Shown here: positions 18,490-27,416 of the stretch, in pieces | Numbering within the stretch: position 1 is the stretch's first letter | Layout: each line of letters opens with the position of its first letter | Source of the DNA: VRUE01 sp963718775 | GTDB taxonomy: Bacteria > Actinomycetota > Thermoleophilia > Solirubrobacterales > 70-9 | NCBI GenBank assembly: GCA_963718775.1 | Contig: OY970377.1 | Span: 1,550,001-1,614,000, forward strand | Direction of reading: 5' to 3' | DNA length: 64,000 nucleotides | Program-made: the position numbers and the translations under genes | Notes under the pieces: model-generated | Databases searched by the model: none | What the model was told of the DNA's origin: nothing | What the model saw: only the letters and a program-made list of their open reading frames with translations

Positions 18490-18600
18490 CGGGAGTCCGG
18501 GGAGGGGCTTCACTTAACTTTTTCGAGGGGCCGCATTTGCTGACGCCCGAAGGAAAGCCGCGAAAAAGTACAAGACGTTTCGCCCCTCCCCGGACTCCCG
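18490..18600. repeat. Element R1: conserved core in copy-specific 19-bp inverted arms
   Basis: The arms 18490-18508 and 18582-18600 are perfectly complementary (left begins CGGGAGTCCGGGG). Inside, CTTAACTTTTTCGAG and CGAAAAAGTACAAGACG are shared with R2 and R4 and partly R3, and the spacer contains GCTGACGCCCGAA, which matches R2 and R3 closely. The element fills the whole convergent gap between TetR-I (stop 4 bp away) and the crotonase gene (stop 1 bp away). It could act as a bidirectional terminator, but T runs lie inside the structure, not after it. Confidence 0.85.
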
Positions 18601-18601
18601 C

Positions 18602-19356
18602 TCAAACGCCTTCGCCGTGACGACCGTCGCCGTCGGCGAAGCGCGTGGCGCCTTGGACGGCGACGTGGAGGGTCTCGCGGCCGAGCTCGTGCTCGAGGGC
18701 GATGCCGTCGGCGAGCGGTAGGCCGAAGCCCTCGATCGCGGCGCGGCGGTCGGCGAGCATCGTCTCCTGCGGGAAGGCGGCGATCCGCTCGGCCAGCTCG
18801 AGGGCCCGCTCGAGGTGCTTGCCGGGCTCGACGACCTCGTTGACGAGGCCGATCCGGTGGGCCTCCTCGGCCTCGACCGGGCGGCCGGTGAGGATCAGCT
18901 CCAGGGCGCGGCCCATGCCGACGATGCGGGGCAGGCGCTGGGTGCCGCCGTCGACCAGCGGCACGCCCCAGCGACGCTCGAAGAGGCCGAAGGTCGACTG
19001 CGGCGTGGCGATCCGCATGTCGCACCAGAGCGCCAGCTCGACGCCACCGGCCAGGCACCAGCCGTCGACCGCGGCGATCGCCGGCTTGGCCGGCGTCAGC
19101 CGGGTCGGCCCCATCGGCCCGTCCGGATGGTCGACGTCGAGGTTCATCGCCTTCAGGTCGGCGCCGGCGCAGAAGGCCTCGCCGCCGGCGCCGGTGAGGA
19201 CGAGCACGCGCGCGCCCTCGTCGGCCTCGAAGTCCTGCAGTCCCTGCGCGGAACGGCTCCGCGGCGGCGGCGTCGATCGCGTTGCGCCGCTCGGGCCGAT
19301 CGATCGTCAGCACGCGCGGCGGCGCCGACCCGCTCGTAGCGAAGCTCCTCACTCAT
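18602..19356 (-). CDS. Enoyl-CoA hydratase/isomerase (crotonase) family, frameshifted
   Basis: About 250 residues from ATG 19356 (M-S-E-E-L-R-Y-E-R-V). Crotonase landmarks: R-P-E-R-R-N-A-I-D; first oxyanion segment E-A-F-C-A-G-A-D-L-K-A; second oxyanion segment G-W-C-L-A-G-G-V-E-L-A-L-W-C-D; then G-L-F-E-R-R-W-G-V-P-L-V-D-G-G-T-Q-R-L-P. The conserved Gly pair supports an acyl-CoA substrate. Catalytic Glu positions of true hydratases are not clearly both present, so the exact reaction is open. Frame breaks near 19320 and 19240. No fatty-acid operon surrounds it. Confidence 0.8.
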
Positions 19357-19775
19357 CGACCGCACAAGAGTAGGGAGCGGGCGGGCTAGTCGCTGGCGTC
19401 ACTCCGGGGCTCGCCGACAACGCCCGACTCCCGGGTGCGCCCCGGCACGCCAGCCAACGAGGGCAGGAGCTCGATGACCAAGGCCAACGCTAGGCCCCGC
19501 CCGGACACGACCCCAGCACCCCAGCTGATTTTGGGCACGAAAAATGCGACCGGGGGTGGCGCTCGGTTGCCTGCCGCGCGCGTAGCCTTCGCTCGCTGAA
19601 GCTCGTTGCGCCACCTTCGAGACGGTGTCCCGCTTGGCTTCCGCGGAGCCTGTCTCTCCCAGTCGCAGAGCGAACTTAGCGCGCCCCTCAGGGCAGCGCC
19701 AGGGGGGCGACGAAAACGTTCCCGCAAACTCCGCGAATTGTCCCGTCCGCGGGGCCGGTATACGGTCCCGGCGGG
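19357..19775. other. Non-coding gap upstream of the MFS transporter gene
   Basis: About 420 bp between the crotonase start (leftward) and the transporter start (rightward). Frames that stay open here have low-complexity Arg/Ala/Pro translations and no family resemblance, so I regard the stretch as a divergent promoter region. A TATACG hexamer at about 19759 lies shortly before the transporter ATG and may be a -10 element. I see no RNA gene. Confidence 0.45.
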
Positions 19776-21173
19776 ATGAGCGACGGTCTCGAGGCCTCTC
19801 GGAGGAGGGCGCGACGCAACGTCGTGCTGACGGCGGCGATCGCCGGGCTCGGCGGGCTGCTGTTCGGCTACGACACCGGCGTCATCGCCGGGGCGCTGCT
19901 CTTCATCAAGACCGACTTCGACCTCGGCAGCTTCGCCCAGGGCCTGGTCGTCGCCGCGGTGCCGATCGGCGCCGTCGCCGGCGCCGCCTTCGCCGGGCCG
20001 GCCGCCGACCGCTACGGGCGGCGGCTGATGATCCTGCTCGCCGCCGCCGTCTTCATCGTCGGCGCCCTGGCCAGCGCCGCCGCGCCCGGCGTCGAGGTGC
20101 TGGTCATCGCCCGCATCGTGATCGGCGTCGCGATCGGCCTCGCCTCCGCCGCCGCGCCCGTCTACATCTCCGAGGTGGCGCCGCCGGAGAGCCGCGGGCG
20201 CCTGGTCAGCTTCTTCCAGCTGGCGGTGACGATCGGCATCCTCGTCGCCTACCTGGTCGGCCTCGCCTTCGACCACATCGAAGGCTGGCGCTGGATGCTC
20301 GGCCTCGGCGTGCGTGCCGGCGCTGGCGCTCGCCTTCGGCATGCTGCGGATGCCGCAGAGCCCGCGCTGGCTGGTGATGAGCGGCGACGATTTCGCCGCG
20401 CGGGCGACCCTGGCGAAGATCCGCGTCGACGACCCCGACACGATCGACCGCGAGCTCGAGGAGATCAAGGAGAGCCTCGACGAGAAGCCCGGGCGCCTGG
20501 AGCGAGCTGCTGCAGCCGGTCGTCAAAGCGGCGCTCGTGGTCGGCGTCGGGCTGGCGATCCTGCAGCAGGTGACCGGCATCAACACGGTCATCTACTACG
20601 CGCCGACGATCGTCGAATTCACCGGCGTCGACTCCTCGGCCGGCTCGATCCTGGCCGCGGTCGGGGTCGGCGTGATCAACGTCGGCATGACCTTGCTGGC
20701 GCTGCGGCTGCTCGACCGGGCGGGACGCCGGACGCTGCTCTTCATCGGCGTCACCGGCATGTCGATCTCGCTCTTCGCCCTCGGCGCCGCCTTCAAGGTC
20801 GCCGGTGGCGGCAGCACCGTCGCCTCGGTGATCGCGATCGGCAGCCTGATGGCCTACGTCGCCTCCTTCGCGATCAGCCTCGGGCCGATCTTCTGGCTGC
20901 TCAACGCCGAGATCTACCCGCTCAGCGTGCGCAGCAAGGCGGCCGGCCTGGGCACGATGGCCAACTGGACCTTCAACTTCATCGTCTCGCTGACCTTCCT
21001 GCTGCTGATCGAAGCGCTCGGGCGCATCGGGCGCCTTCTGGTTCTACGGCGTGATCGGCATCCTCACCCTCGCCTTCTGCTGGAAGTTCGTGCCGGAGAC
21101 CAAGGGCAAGCGGCTCGAGGACATCCAGGCCTTCTTCCAAGCTCGGGTGGACAGCCGCAAAGCACGCGCGTAG
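19776..21173 (+). CDS. MFS sugar (glucose/xylose-type) proton symporter, three frameshifts
   Basis: About 465 residues, 12 predicted helices. Sugar-porter signatures: G-G-L-L-F-G-Y-D-T-G-V-I-A-G-A-L in helix 1, D-R-Y-G-R-R after helix 2, P-V-Y-I-S-E-V-A-P-P-E-S-R-G before helix 5, Q-Q-V-T-G-I-N-T-V-I-Y-Y-A-P-T-I in helix 7, and P-E-T-K-G-K-R-L-E at the end. Breaks lie near 20315, 20500 and 21035; in the last two, deleting one base restores the family sequence. It probably imports a hexose or pentose with H+. It ends 13 bp before metF. Confidence 0.87.
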
Positions 21174-21186
21174 CTACCCTGCGTCA

Positions 21187-22111
21187 GTGCGCATAGACGA
21201 GATCATCGCCTCGAAAGCGCCGACCTTCTCGGTCGAGTTCTTCCCGCCGAAGACCGACGGAGGGCGACCGAGACGCTGTTCGCGACGGCGCGCTCGCTGC
21301 GCGAGCTGGAGCCCGACTTCGTCTCGGTCACCTACGGCGCCGGGCGGCTCGACCCGCGACGGCACGGTCGAGATCACCCGGGCGCTGAAGGACGACTGGG
21401 CTACGAGACGATGGCGCACCTGAGCTGCGTCGGCGAGACGACCGAGGGCCTCGGCGAGACGCTCGACCGGATCGCGGCGGCCGGGATCGAGAACGTCTTC
21501 GCGCTGCGCGGCGACCCGCCGCGCGGGCAGGAGGACTTCGTCCAGCCCGAGGGCGGCCTGGGCAGCGCCGCCGAGCTGGCCGCCTTCATCGGCTCGCGCT
21601 GGGACTTCACCGTCGGCGGCGCCTGCTTCCCGGAGGTCCACCCCGAGGCGCCCGACCTCGAGACCGACCTCGCCTACCTGAAGACCAAGGTCGAGGCGGG
21701 CGCCTCCTTCCTGATCACCCAGCTCTTCTTCGACAACCAGGTCTACTTCGACTTCGTCGCCGCGGCGCGCGCAGCCGGGATCGAGGTGCCGATCCTCGCC
21801 GGGGTGATCCCGGTGGCGAGCTTCGCCCAGACGAAGCGGATCTGCGAGCCTCTGCGACGCCTCGATCCCGCCGCGGCTGGAGGCGGCCTTCGCGGCCGCG
21901 GACGGCGACGAGCGGGCCGAGTTCGAGCTCGGCGTCGCCTACGCGGCGCAGCAGTGCTCGGAGCTGCTCATCGCCGGCGCTCCCGGGCATCCACTTCTAC
22001 GCGCTCAACCGGGCGCCGGCGACGCGCGCGGTGCTCGGCGCGCTGCGCGCATCGCGCCCCTGGGAGCGCCGCCGCGATGGGGCAGACGACTTGGCAAGTC
22101 TCTCTGAGTAA
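21187..22111 (+). CDS. metF: Methylenetetrahydrofolate reductase, frameshifted
   Basis: GTG 21187 opens R-I-D-E-I-I, then F-S-V-E-F-F-P-P-K-T. Later landmarks are H-L-S-C-V-G, A-L-R-G-D-P-P, G-G-A-C-F-P-E-V-H-P, K-T-K-V-E-A-G-A-S-F-L-I-T-Q-L-F-F-D, and I-L-A-G-V-I-P-V. These are the FAD/TIM-barrel motifs of MetF, which makes 5-methyl-THF for methionine synthesis; the Glu of S-V-E-F-F is the catalytic acid. Breaks fall near 21260, 21350, 21405, 21855 and 21985. The end at TAA 22109-22111 assumes the last frame (I-H-F-Y-A-L-N-R). It forms a rightward run with the transporter and the DUF3105 gene. Confidence 0.85.
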
Positions 22112-22126
22112 AATGACCCGCTGCTG

Positions 22127-22915
22127 ATGGCAAATCGCAGGGAGGAAGAGAGAGAGCGGCTCCGCCAGGCCCGGGAGGAACGCGAGAAGAAGCAGTCCGG
22201 GTCGGAGCGTCGACGGCTGATGATCGGCTACGGCGTCGCCGGTGTCATCGGCCTGGCCGTGCTGGTCGGGATCATCGTCGTGATCGTCTCGGCCGCCAAC
22301 AAGAATGACGGCGGCGAGGCCCACATCGACCAGGCGATCGGGCTCGACCAACGGCGTCCAGCCGGACGAACGGACCGGGACCGAGCCGCCGCCGGTGAAG
22401 GTGACGAACCTGCAAGAAGGCCGCGAAGCAGGCCGACTGCGACCTGCGCCTGAACCTCCCCGACGAGGGTCACAACCACATCCCGCCGACGGCGACGACG
22501 CCGGAATACAAGACCAACCCGCCGACCTCGGGCAACCACGTCGAACCGCCCTACCAGCAGGCCGACGGCGCCTACAGCGAAATGCCGCAAGGAACTCGAC
22601 ATCGTCCACTCGCTCGAGCACGGGCGGATGGAGATCCAGTACAGCCCAGACCTCTCCGAAGGCGACCAGCTGGAACTGATCGGGCTCTACGACACGATGT
22701 ACGGCGGCGACGCTGCTCTTCCCGAACGAGAACATGCCCTACGAGGTCGCGGCGACGACCTGGCGCAACCTGATCGGCTGCAACGAATACAAGGGCGCGA
22801 TCACGCTCGACGCGATCCGCGCCTTCGGCAAAGCGACCTGGGGCGCACGGCGGCGAGCCGGCCAGCGGGCTTCCCCTTCACCGGCCCGACGCCGGAAGAA
22901 CCGCTCGTCAACTAG
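22127..22915 (+). CDS. DUF3105 single-pass membrane protein, frameshifted
   Basis: About 262 residues. A charged, coiled-coil-like N-terminus (R-R-E-E-E-R-E-R-L-R-Q-A-R-E-E-R-E-K) precedes one membrane helix (G-V-A-G-V-I-G-L-A-V-L-V-G-I-I-V-V-I-V). The external part has the DUF3105 pattern: H-N-H-I-P, N-P-P-T-S-G-N-H, H-S-L-E-H-G-R-M-E-I-Q-Y. Conserved His residues could bind a metal. Breaks lie near 22345, 22420, 22585, 22715 and 22850. Function is unknown for the family. It begins 15 bp after metF and ends 20 bp before a convergent acyltransferase. Confidence 0.8.
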
Positions 22916-22934
22916 CGCCTCGCCTCGTAGCGTG

Positions 22935-23918
22935 CTAAGCGCGGTAGGCCGGGAAGAAGCCGCCCGCCTCTCGTCCGGCGGAGAGGCGCGCGTAGGCGCC
23001 GCGGTCGCAGACGATCTCCGAGGTGCGCCAGGCCTGCTCGCGGTTGGCGAAGCCGCGCTTGAACTCCTCGAGGCGGTCGCCGCGACTGATGCCGCCACCG
23101 AGGTTGAGCGGCACGCCCTGCTCGGTGGCGAGCTCGACCAAGGCGGCGACGACGTTCTTCATCGGCGAGTCGCGCAGGTGCGAGTCGGCGCTGCCGCTGA
23201 GGTAGTAGTGGAGGTAAGCCGTCGCTGCTGGCGGCGATCGAGGCGGCGGCGATCTCGCCGTCGGGGGCGAGGGCGAGGGCGAGCCAGGTGCTGCCCGATT
23301 CGAGGATGCGGTCGAAGTAGGCGGCGCCGAAGAAGTAGCGCTCGGCGGCGCCGGTGCGGCGCATCGTCTGCTCGTAGGCGGCGAGGAAGCCGGCGCGCTC
23401 GGCGGCGCTCGTCTCCGGGCCCGGGACGAGACGCAGCTCGTAGCCGTTGCGCAGGTTCTTGTTGATCTGGTTGCGGTCGCTGGAGCGGCTCTTGCGCGGC
23501 AGCTCGGGATCGGCGATCTGGACGACGTTGCGCTCGCTGGCGCCGCGCAAGCGGCGGCTCGGTCGAGCGTGTGGCGGAGGAAGACGCGTGACCAAGCCCG
23601 TGGCGGAGAAGTCGACCGCGGCCGGATCGAGCAGCGCATCCGACATTGACCCACTCCTGGTGTGGTCAATGTCGGATGCGCCGATGGAGGGGACGATGCC
23701 CGGGTAGCCGTAGGGGGAGATCGCGTCGCGCTCGGGGCCGTCGCCGATCTCGCGGACGATCAGCGGGGCCAGCAGCTCAGCGTCGCCGGCGGTCGATGCG
23801 CAGGGTGTGGGTGACGCCTTCGGCGTCGAGGAAGGGGCGTGAGCGGAAGAAGCTCCTCACTGACCGCGGCTTCGCCGCGGTCCTCGATCAGCTCGGCCGT
23901 GGCGACTGGGTCGCTCAC
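22935..23918 (-). CDS. FemAB/GNAT-like acyltransferase, frameshifted, with an in-gene palindrome
   Basis: About 325 residues, N-terminus M-S-D-P-V-A-T-A-E-L-I-E-D-R-G from GTG 23918, which overlaps the stop of the upstream GNAT gene (GTGA). Middle: Y-G-Y-P-G-I-V-P, then N-Q-I-N-K-N-L-R-N-G-Y-E and Y-L-H-Y-Y-L-S-G-S-A-D-S-H-L-R; end L-N-L-G-G-G-I-S-R-G-D-R-L-E-E-F-K-R-G-F. This resembles acetyltransf_6/FemAB-type proteins that modify peptidoglycan peptides or sugars. Breaks near 23845, 23790, 23570 and 23225. Hairpin H2 (23634-23681) lies inside the frame and encodes about 16 extra residues. Confidence 0.72.
23634..23681. repeat. Hairpin H2: 18-bp perfect arms, 12-nt loop, inside a coding sequence
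   Basis: Left arm 23634-23651 (GCGCATCCGACATTGACC) pairs perfectly with 23664-23681 around the loop 23652-23663. Read on the minus strand the loop is ACACCAGGAGTG, matching the CACC...GAG loop pattern of H3 and H4. The 48-nt element is a whole number of codons and sits between the Y-G-Y-P-G segment and D-P-A-A-V-D-F in the acyltransferase. Confidence 0.8.
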
Positions 23919-24462
23919 GGGAGCAGGTCTGCGGCGGCGGCGCGGAACTCGTCGGGGAGCACGCCCCAGATCTCGCAGTCGTCGGCGGGGGCGCCCTCGC
24001 GGCGCAGATGGGCGCGCATCGTCCCCTCGTGCTTCCAGCCGAGCCCGGCGACGGTCTTCTTCGCCACCTCGTTGCGGGCCGGGATTCGGCCGTAGACGCG
24101 GTGGGCGCCGAACTCGTCGAAGGCCTTGGCAAGGGTCAGCGCCTCGGCGCGGCGGCCGACTCCCTTGCCGCGCACGTCGTCGCCGATCAGCGCTCCCAGC
24201 TCCGGCGCGGTCTGGCGGAAGAGGCCGTAGAGGGCGGTGAAGCCGACCGGCTCCTCGTAGCCCTCGACGACGATCGCGTACTTGCGGTCCTCGCCGGAGT
24301 CGTCCATCGCCCGCCCCACCCAGGCCTCGCTTCGCTCCAGAGTGAAGCCATCGCGCTGCTCCATCAGCGAGGCCGTCGCCGCCGGGTTGTTGAACCAGCG
24401 ATGCACCGCGGCGGCGTCGCCGGGCTCGAAGCGGCGCAGGAGACTCCGGGTCGATCGCTCAC
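23915..24462 (-). CDS. GNAT-family N-acetyltransferase (RimJ/RimL-like)
   Basis: About 180 residues from GTG 24462. The N-terminus (L-L-R-R-F-E-P-G-D-A-A-A-V-H-R-W-F-N-N-P) is restored after one break near 24440. Motif A of the acetyl-CoA site is G-A-L-I-G-D-D-V-R-G-K-G-V-G-R-R-A-E-A. The segment R-I-P-A-R-N-E-V-A-K-K-T-V-A-G-L-G-W-K-H-E-G-T-M-R is typical of RimJ/RimL or sugar-amine acetyltransferases. The W-F-N-N-P opening resembles PseH/WbbJ-type sugar acetyltransferases. Being next to polysaccharide genes, it may acetylate an amino sugar. Coupled by GTGA overlap to the following acyltransferase. Confidence 0.78.
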
Positions 24463-24485
24463 CCCGCGAACCCTACGTCCTCTCT

Positions 24486-24534
24486 GAACTGCATCAACTT
24501 TTCCACCTGCGAGATAGAAAAGTTGATGCAGTTC
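24486..24534. repeat. Hairpin H3: 18-bp perfect arms after the sugar transferase stop
   Basis: Left arm 24486-24503 (GAACTGCATCAACTTTTC) and right arm 24517-24534 are exact complements around the 13-nt loop CACCTGCGAGATA (24504-24516). It begins 1 nt beyond the stop of the sugar transferase gene (leftward) and ends 24 nt before the GNAT start. A stable RNA stem here could end or protect the polysaccharide transcript. The AACTTTT/AAAAGTT inner arm echoes the core of the R elements. Confidence 0.8.
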
Positions 24535-24535
24535 G

Positions 24536-25099
24536 TCAGTCGGGGGCGAGGCCGTGGCCGGTGACGAGGAGCCAGAGGGTCTTGGCGAGGATGCGAAAGT
24601 CGAGGGTGGAGCTGCGGTGGTCGACGTAGTAGAGGTCGAGCTCGATCCGCTCCTCCCAGGGGATGCCGGCGCGGCCCTGGACCTGAGCCCAGCCGGTGAT
24701 CCCGGGGCGAACCTCGTGGCGACGGTGCTGGCGCGGCGTGTAGTCGACGACCTGGGCGGGGATCGTCGGGCGCGGGCCGACGATCGCCATCTCACCGCGC
24801 AGGACGTTGACCAGGTTGGGGATCTCGTCGAGCGAGGTGCGCCGCAGGACGCGGCCGGCGGCGGTGACGCGCGGATCGTCGCGGGTGACGACGGTGCCAA
24901 CCCCAACCGGGTCGGAGCCCTCGACCATCGTGCGCAGCTTCAGCATCTCGAACTCCCGGCCGCCCTCGCCGACACGCCGCTGCCGGTAGAAGACCGGCCC
25001 GCGGCTGCCGAGCTTGATCGCTATCGCGGCGATCAGGAGCAGCGGCGAGAGCAGCGTCAAAGCCGCGGTGGCGATGAGGAGGTCGGCGGCGCGCGGCAT
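24536..25099 (-). CDS. Initiating sugar-1-phosphate transferase (polyprenyl-P acceptor)
   Basis: 187 residues from ATG 25099. One N-terminal hydrophobic segment (D-L-L-I-A-T-A-A-L-T-L-L-S-P-L-L-L) leads into the bacterial sugar transferase domain: G-P-V-F-Y-R-Q-R-R-V-G, M-L-K-L-R-T-M, L-R-R-T-S-L-D-E-I-P-N-L-V-N-V-L-R-G, M-A-I-V-G-P-R-P, and V-R-P-G-I-T-G-W-A-Q-V-Q-G-R. It is a short, monotopic WcaJ/PglC-type enzyme that loads the first sugar phosphate onto undecaprenyl phosphate at the inner membrane face. It follows the glycosyltransferase gene by 2 bp. Confidence 0.92.
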   Translation of the reverse strand: MPRAADLLIATAALTLLSPLLLIAAIAIKLGSRGPVFYRQRRVGEGGREFEMLKLRTMVEGSDPVGVGTVVTRDDPRVTAAGRVLRRTSLDEIPNLVNVLRGEMAIVGPRPTIPAQVVDYTPRQHRRHEVRPGITGWAQVQGRAGIPWEERIELDLYYVDHRSSTLDFRILAKTLWLLVTGHGLAPD

Positions 25100-25101
25100 C
25101 G

Positions 25102-26230
25102 CTACCTGGTCCCCGGCGCCTTCTCCCAGGCGCCCGACGAGCCCCTGCGGAAGCGGTCCCAGAGGCCGGCGGCGATCGAGAGGGTAGTCAGCGCGTAGTA
25201 ACGGGCGATGCGCAGCGGACCGACCGGAATGCTGCCGCCGAGGATCGCGGCGGCAATGACGGCGAGCTGGATCGCGTAAGTGACGACGTAGATCCCGCCC
25301 TCGCCAAGCAGGGCGAGGTTGGTCAGGAAGGCGACCAGGTGCAGGAACGGCGTGAGGTAGCGCAGCAGGCGGTGTGAGGCGAGCTCGAAGGCATAGAGGG
25401 GCGTGTAGCCGCCGGAGGTGAGCATCCGTTCGCCGATGACGATGTCCCAGAGGCCGACCATCATCCGCCGCTTGCGGGCGAACTCCCCCTCCAAGGGTCG
25501 GCACCATCTTCTCCTCGGCATGCGCCGAGGAGACGTAGAGCGAGCGCAGCTTCCGCTTCGCCAGCTGGAAGGGGAAGGAGAGGTCGTGGCTGCCGGAGGG
25601 CCCGAGGGGGAGGTAGGCGCTGGCCCGCACGGCGTAGATCGCGCCATTGCCCGCGGTGACCCCGCCAAGCGCCGACTCCAGCTCCCGCACGCCCATCTCG
25701 TAGCGCCAGTAGGCGCCCTCCAGGTTGTCGCCGGCGGCGTCGAGGAAGCGGACCTGGCCGCAGGCGTAGCCGACCTTCGGGTCGGCGAAGGGCTCGACCA
25801 GGCGCCGCAGGGCGTCGGGGCGCCAGGCGCTGTTGGCGTCGGAGAAGGCGAGCAGCTCGCCCGAGGCGCGCTCTGCGGCTGCGTTCTGGGCGGCGAGCTT
25901 GCCGCCGCGCGGCAGCTCCAGCACGAGGTCGGCGCCGGCCGCGCGGGCCAGCTCGGCCGTGGCGTCGCTCGAGCCGTCCGAGGCGACGATCAGCTCGAGC
26001 CGGTCGCGTGGGTAGTCGAGCGCCAGCGCGTTGACGACCTTCGCCTCGATCACCTCCTCCTCGTCGTAGGCGGCGACGATCAGCGAGACGCGGGGCGGCT
26101 CGCCCTCGGGCGGCCCAGCCGGGGTGGGCGGCGAACGCCGCAAGGCGACCAGGGCGCGCAGGAGCAGCGGGTAGCCCAGGTGCGTGTAGACGATCAGCCC
26201 GGCGCTGAGCCAGAAGAGGAAGGCAAGCAC
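25102..26230 (-). CDS. Membrane glycosyltransferase family 2, one frameshift
   Basis: About 376 residues. N-terminal helix (A-F-L-F-W-L-S-A-G-L-I-V-Y), then a GT-A domain: V-S-L-I-V-A-A-Y-D-E-E-E-V, V-A-S-D-G-S-S-D-A-T, F-S-D-A-N-S (metal-binding DxN), G-N-G-A-I-Y-A-V-R. After a break near 25497 the C-terminus reads G-E-F-A-R-K-R-R-M-M-V-G-L and then three to four membrane helices. The order (TM, GT-A, TMs) resembles polymerising GT2 enzymes such as hyaluronan/NDVB type. Without the repair it falsely fuses to the sugar transferase. GTG start at 26230; hairpin H4 lies 16 nt upstream. Confidence 0.85.
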
Positions 26231-26245
26231 GGAGCGATTATCTGC

Positions 26246-26292
26246 TTCCGGTGCGCTTTATGTCCCTCTGGGGTGCATAAGGCGCACCGGAA
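26246..26292. repeat. Hairpin H4: 17-bp arms between two glycosyltransferase genes
   Basis: Left arm 26246-26262 (TTCCGGTGCGCTTTATG) pairs with 26276-26292; the single non-Watson-Crick pair can form G-U in the RNA of one strand. The 13-nt loop (26263-26275) reads CACCCCAGAGGGA on the minus strand, matching the H2/H3 loop pattern. It starts 6 nt beyond the stop of the upstream glycosyltransferase and ends 15 nt before the next start codon, on the shared minus-strand transcript. Confidence 0.78.
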
Positions 26293-26298
26293 CGCTGG

Positions 26299-27405
26299 TC
26301 AGCGGGTCAGCTCTTCGTACAGCGAGAGGGTCTGGGCGGCCACTGCGTCCCAGGAATAGGGGCCGGTGGCGGCGGCGCGCGCGGCGCGGGCCAGGCGTTC
26401 GCGGGCGGCGGGGTCGGCGACGAGCTCGTCGAGCGCTCGCGCTAGCTCGCTGGGATCCTCGGGTTGCACGAGGCGGGCGGCGCCTGTCTCCGCAACCTCG
26501 GGAAAGCCACCGACGGCGCTGAGCAGCAATGGCTTGCCGAAAGCAAGGGCGGAGTAGAGGACGCCGGAGTGCTCGGCGTCGCGGTAGGGCAGGACGACGA
26601 GGTCGGCGCGGCGGAAGATGGCGGGGATCTCGGCGTCCTCGACAAAGCGGGTGACGAAGCGGACGCGGCCCTGCGCCTGGTCGGCGAGGGCGCGCAATGG
26701 CTCGACATCCATGCGTGGGTTGCCGACGATCCAGAGCTCGGCGCCCTCCACCTGCTGGAAGGCCTGCAGCAGCGTGTCCAGGCCCTTGTAGGGGCGCAGT
26801 AGGCCGAAGAAGAGGGCCACCGGTCCCTCGGCGCCCTCGAGCTCTGCTGGCAGTGGCTTCTCCTCGGGTAGGTCGGTGAGGTAATCGAAAGCGCCGTGGG
26901 GAATGACGTGGACCCGACCCGGGTCGAGCCCGACCTCGTCGCGAAGTCGGGCGGCGCCGTGCTCGGAGTGGGCAACGACGGCGTCCATGCGACCGAAGAC
27001 CTTGCGGGCGGCGGCCGCCTGGCGGCGGCTGGGCTGAGGTGGCAGGACGTAGTGGGCAGTCATCAACCGCGGTCGATGCGCGGGCAGTAGATGCGCGTCG
27101 AGGCCGGGCATGGTCAGCCACTGGTAGTGGACGACGTCGGCCTCGATCTCGCCGCGCAGGCGCCGCATGTCGCCGAGGTGCTCGACAGCCTTGAAGGCGC
27201 GGCGGCCGGGAGCGGCGAGGCCGCGTCCAGCGCTGCGGCGGTAGAAGCACTCGCGCACCCGGTATCCGTCTGCCGCAGGGACCGCTCCGTAGAGGAAACG
27301 GCTGGTCAGCAGCTCGACCTCGGCGCCGCCGCGGGCCAGCGCCGCAGCGAGGGCGCGGTCGTACGGCGGCGTGAAGGCCGAGGGGTCGACGAGCTGAACC
27401 CGCAT
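26299..27405 (-). CDS. Glycosyltransferase family 4 (GT-B)
   Basis: 368 residues, intact. N-terminal half resembles GT4 acceptor domains (M-R-V-Q-L-V-D-P-S-A-F-T-P-P-Y-D; A-D-V-V-H-Y-Q-W-L). Donor half: V-A-L-F-F-G-L-L-R-P-Y-K-G-L-D-T-L-L, then the E(x7)E motif region D-A-E-H-S-G-V-L-Y-S-A-L-A-F-G-K-P-L-L-L-S-A-V-G-G-F-P-E-V. It is a retaining transferase using a nucleotide sugar, acting at the inner face of the membrane. It is divergent from the next GT gene with 11 bp between start codons, so the two share a compact promoter region. Confidence 0.9.
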   Translation of the reverse strand: MRVQLVDPSAFTPPYDRALAAALARGGAEVELLTSRFLYGAVPAADGYRVRECFYRRSAGRGLAAPGRRAFKAVEHLGDMRRLRGEIEADVVHYQWLTMPGLDAHLLPAHRPRLMTAHYVLPPQPSRRQAAAARKVFGRMDAVVAHSEHGAARLRDEVGLDPGRVHVIPHGAFDYLTDLPEEKPLPAELEGAEGPVALFFGLLRPYKGLDTLLQAFQQVEGAELWIVGNPRMDVEPLRALADQAQGRVRFVTRFVEDAEIPAIFRRADLVVLPYRDAEHSGVLYSALAFGKPLLLSAVGGFPEVAETGAARLVQPEDPSELARALDELVADPAARERLARAARAAATGPYSWDAVAAQTLSLYEELTR

Positions 27406-27416
27406 GACGGGCGATT

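Noticed and set aside
18490..18600. Treating the R elements as simple intrinsic terminators
   Set aside because: T runs lie inside the structure on both strands rather than after the outer stem, and one copy lies inside a gene and another carries a start codon; a terminator role alone does not explain the conserved core.
24536..26230. A 564-residue fusion of a GT2 glycosyltransferase with the sugar-1-phosphate transferase
   Set aside because: The joining segment is Arg/Pro-rich nonsense; one frameshift near 25497 restores a GT2 C-terminus with membrane helices ending at 25102 and leaves a normal separate transferase.
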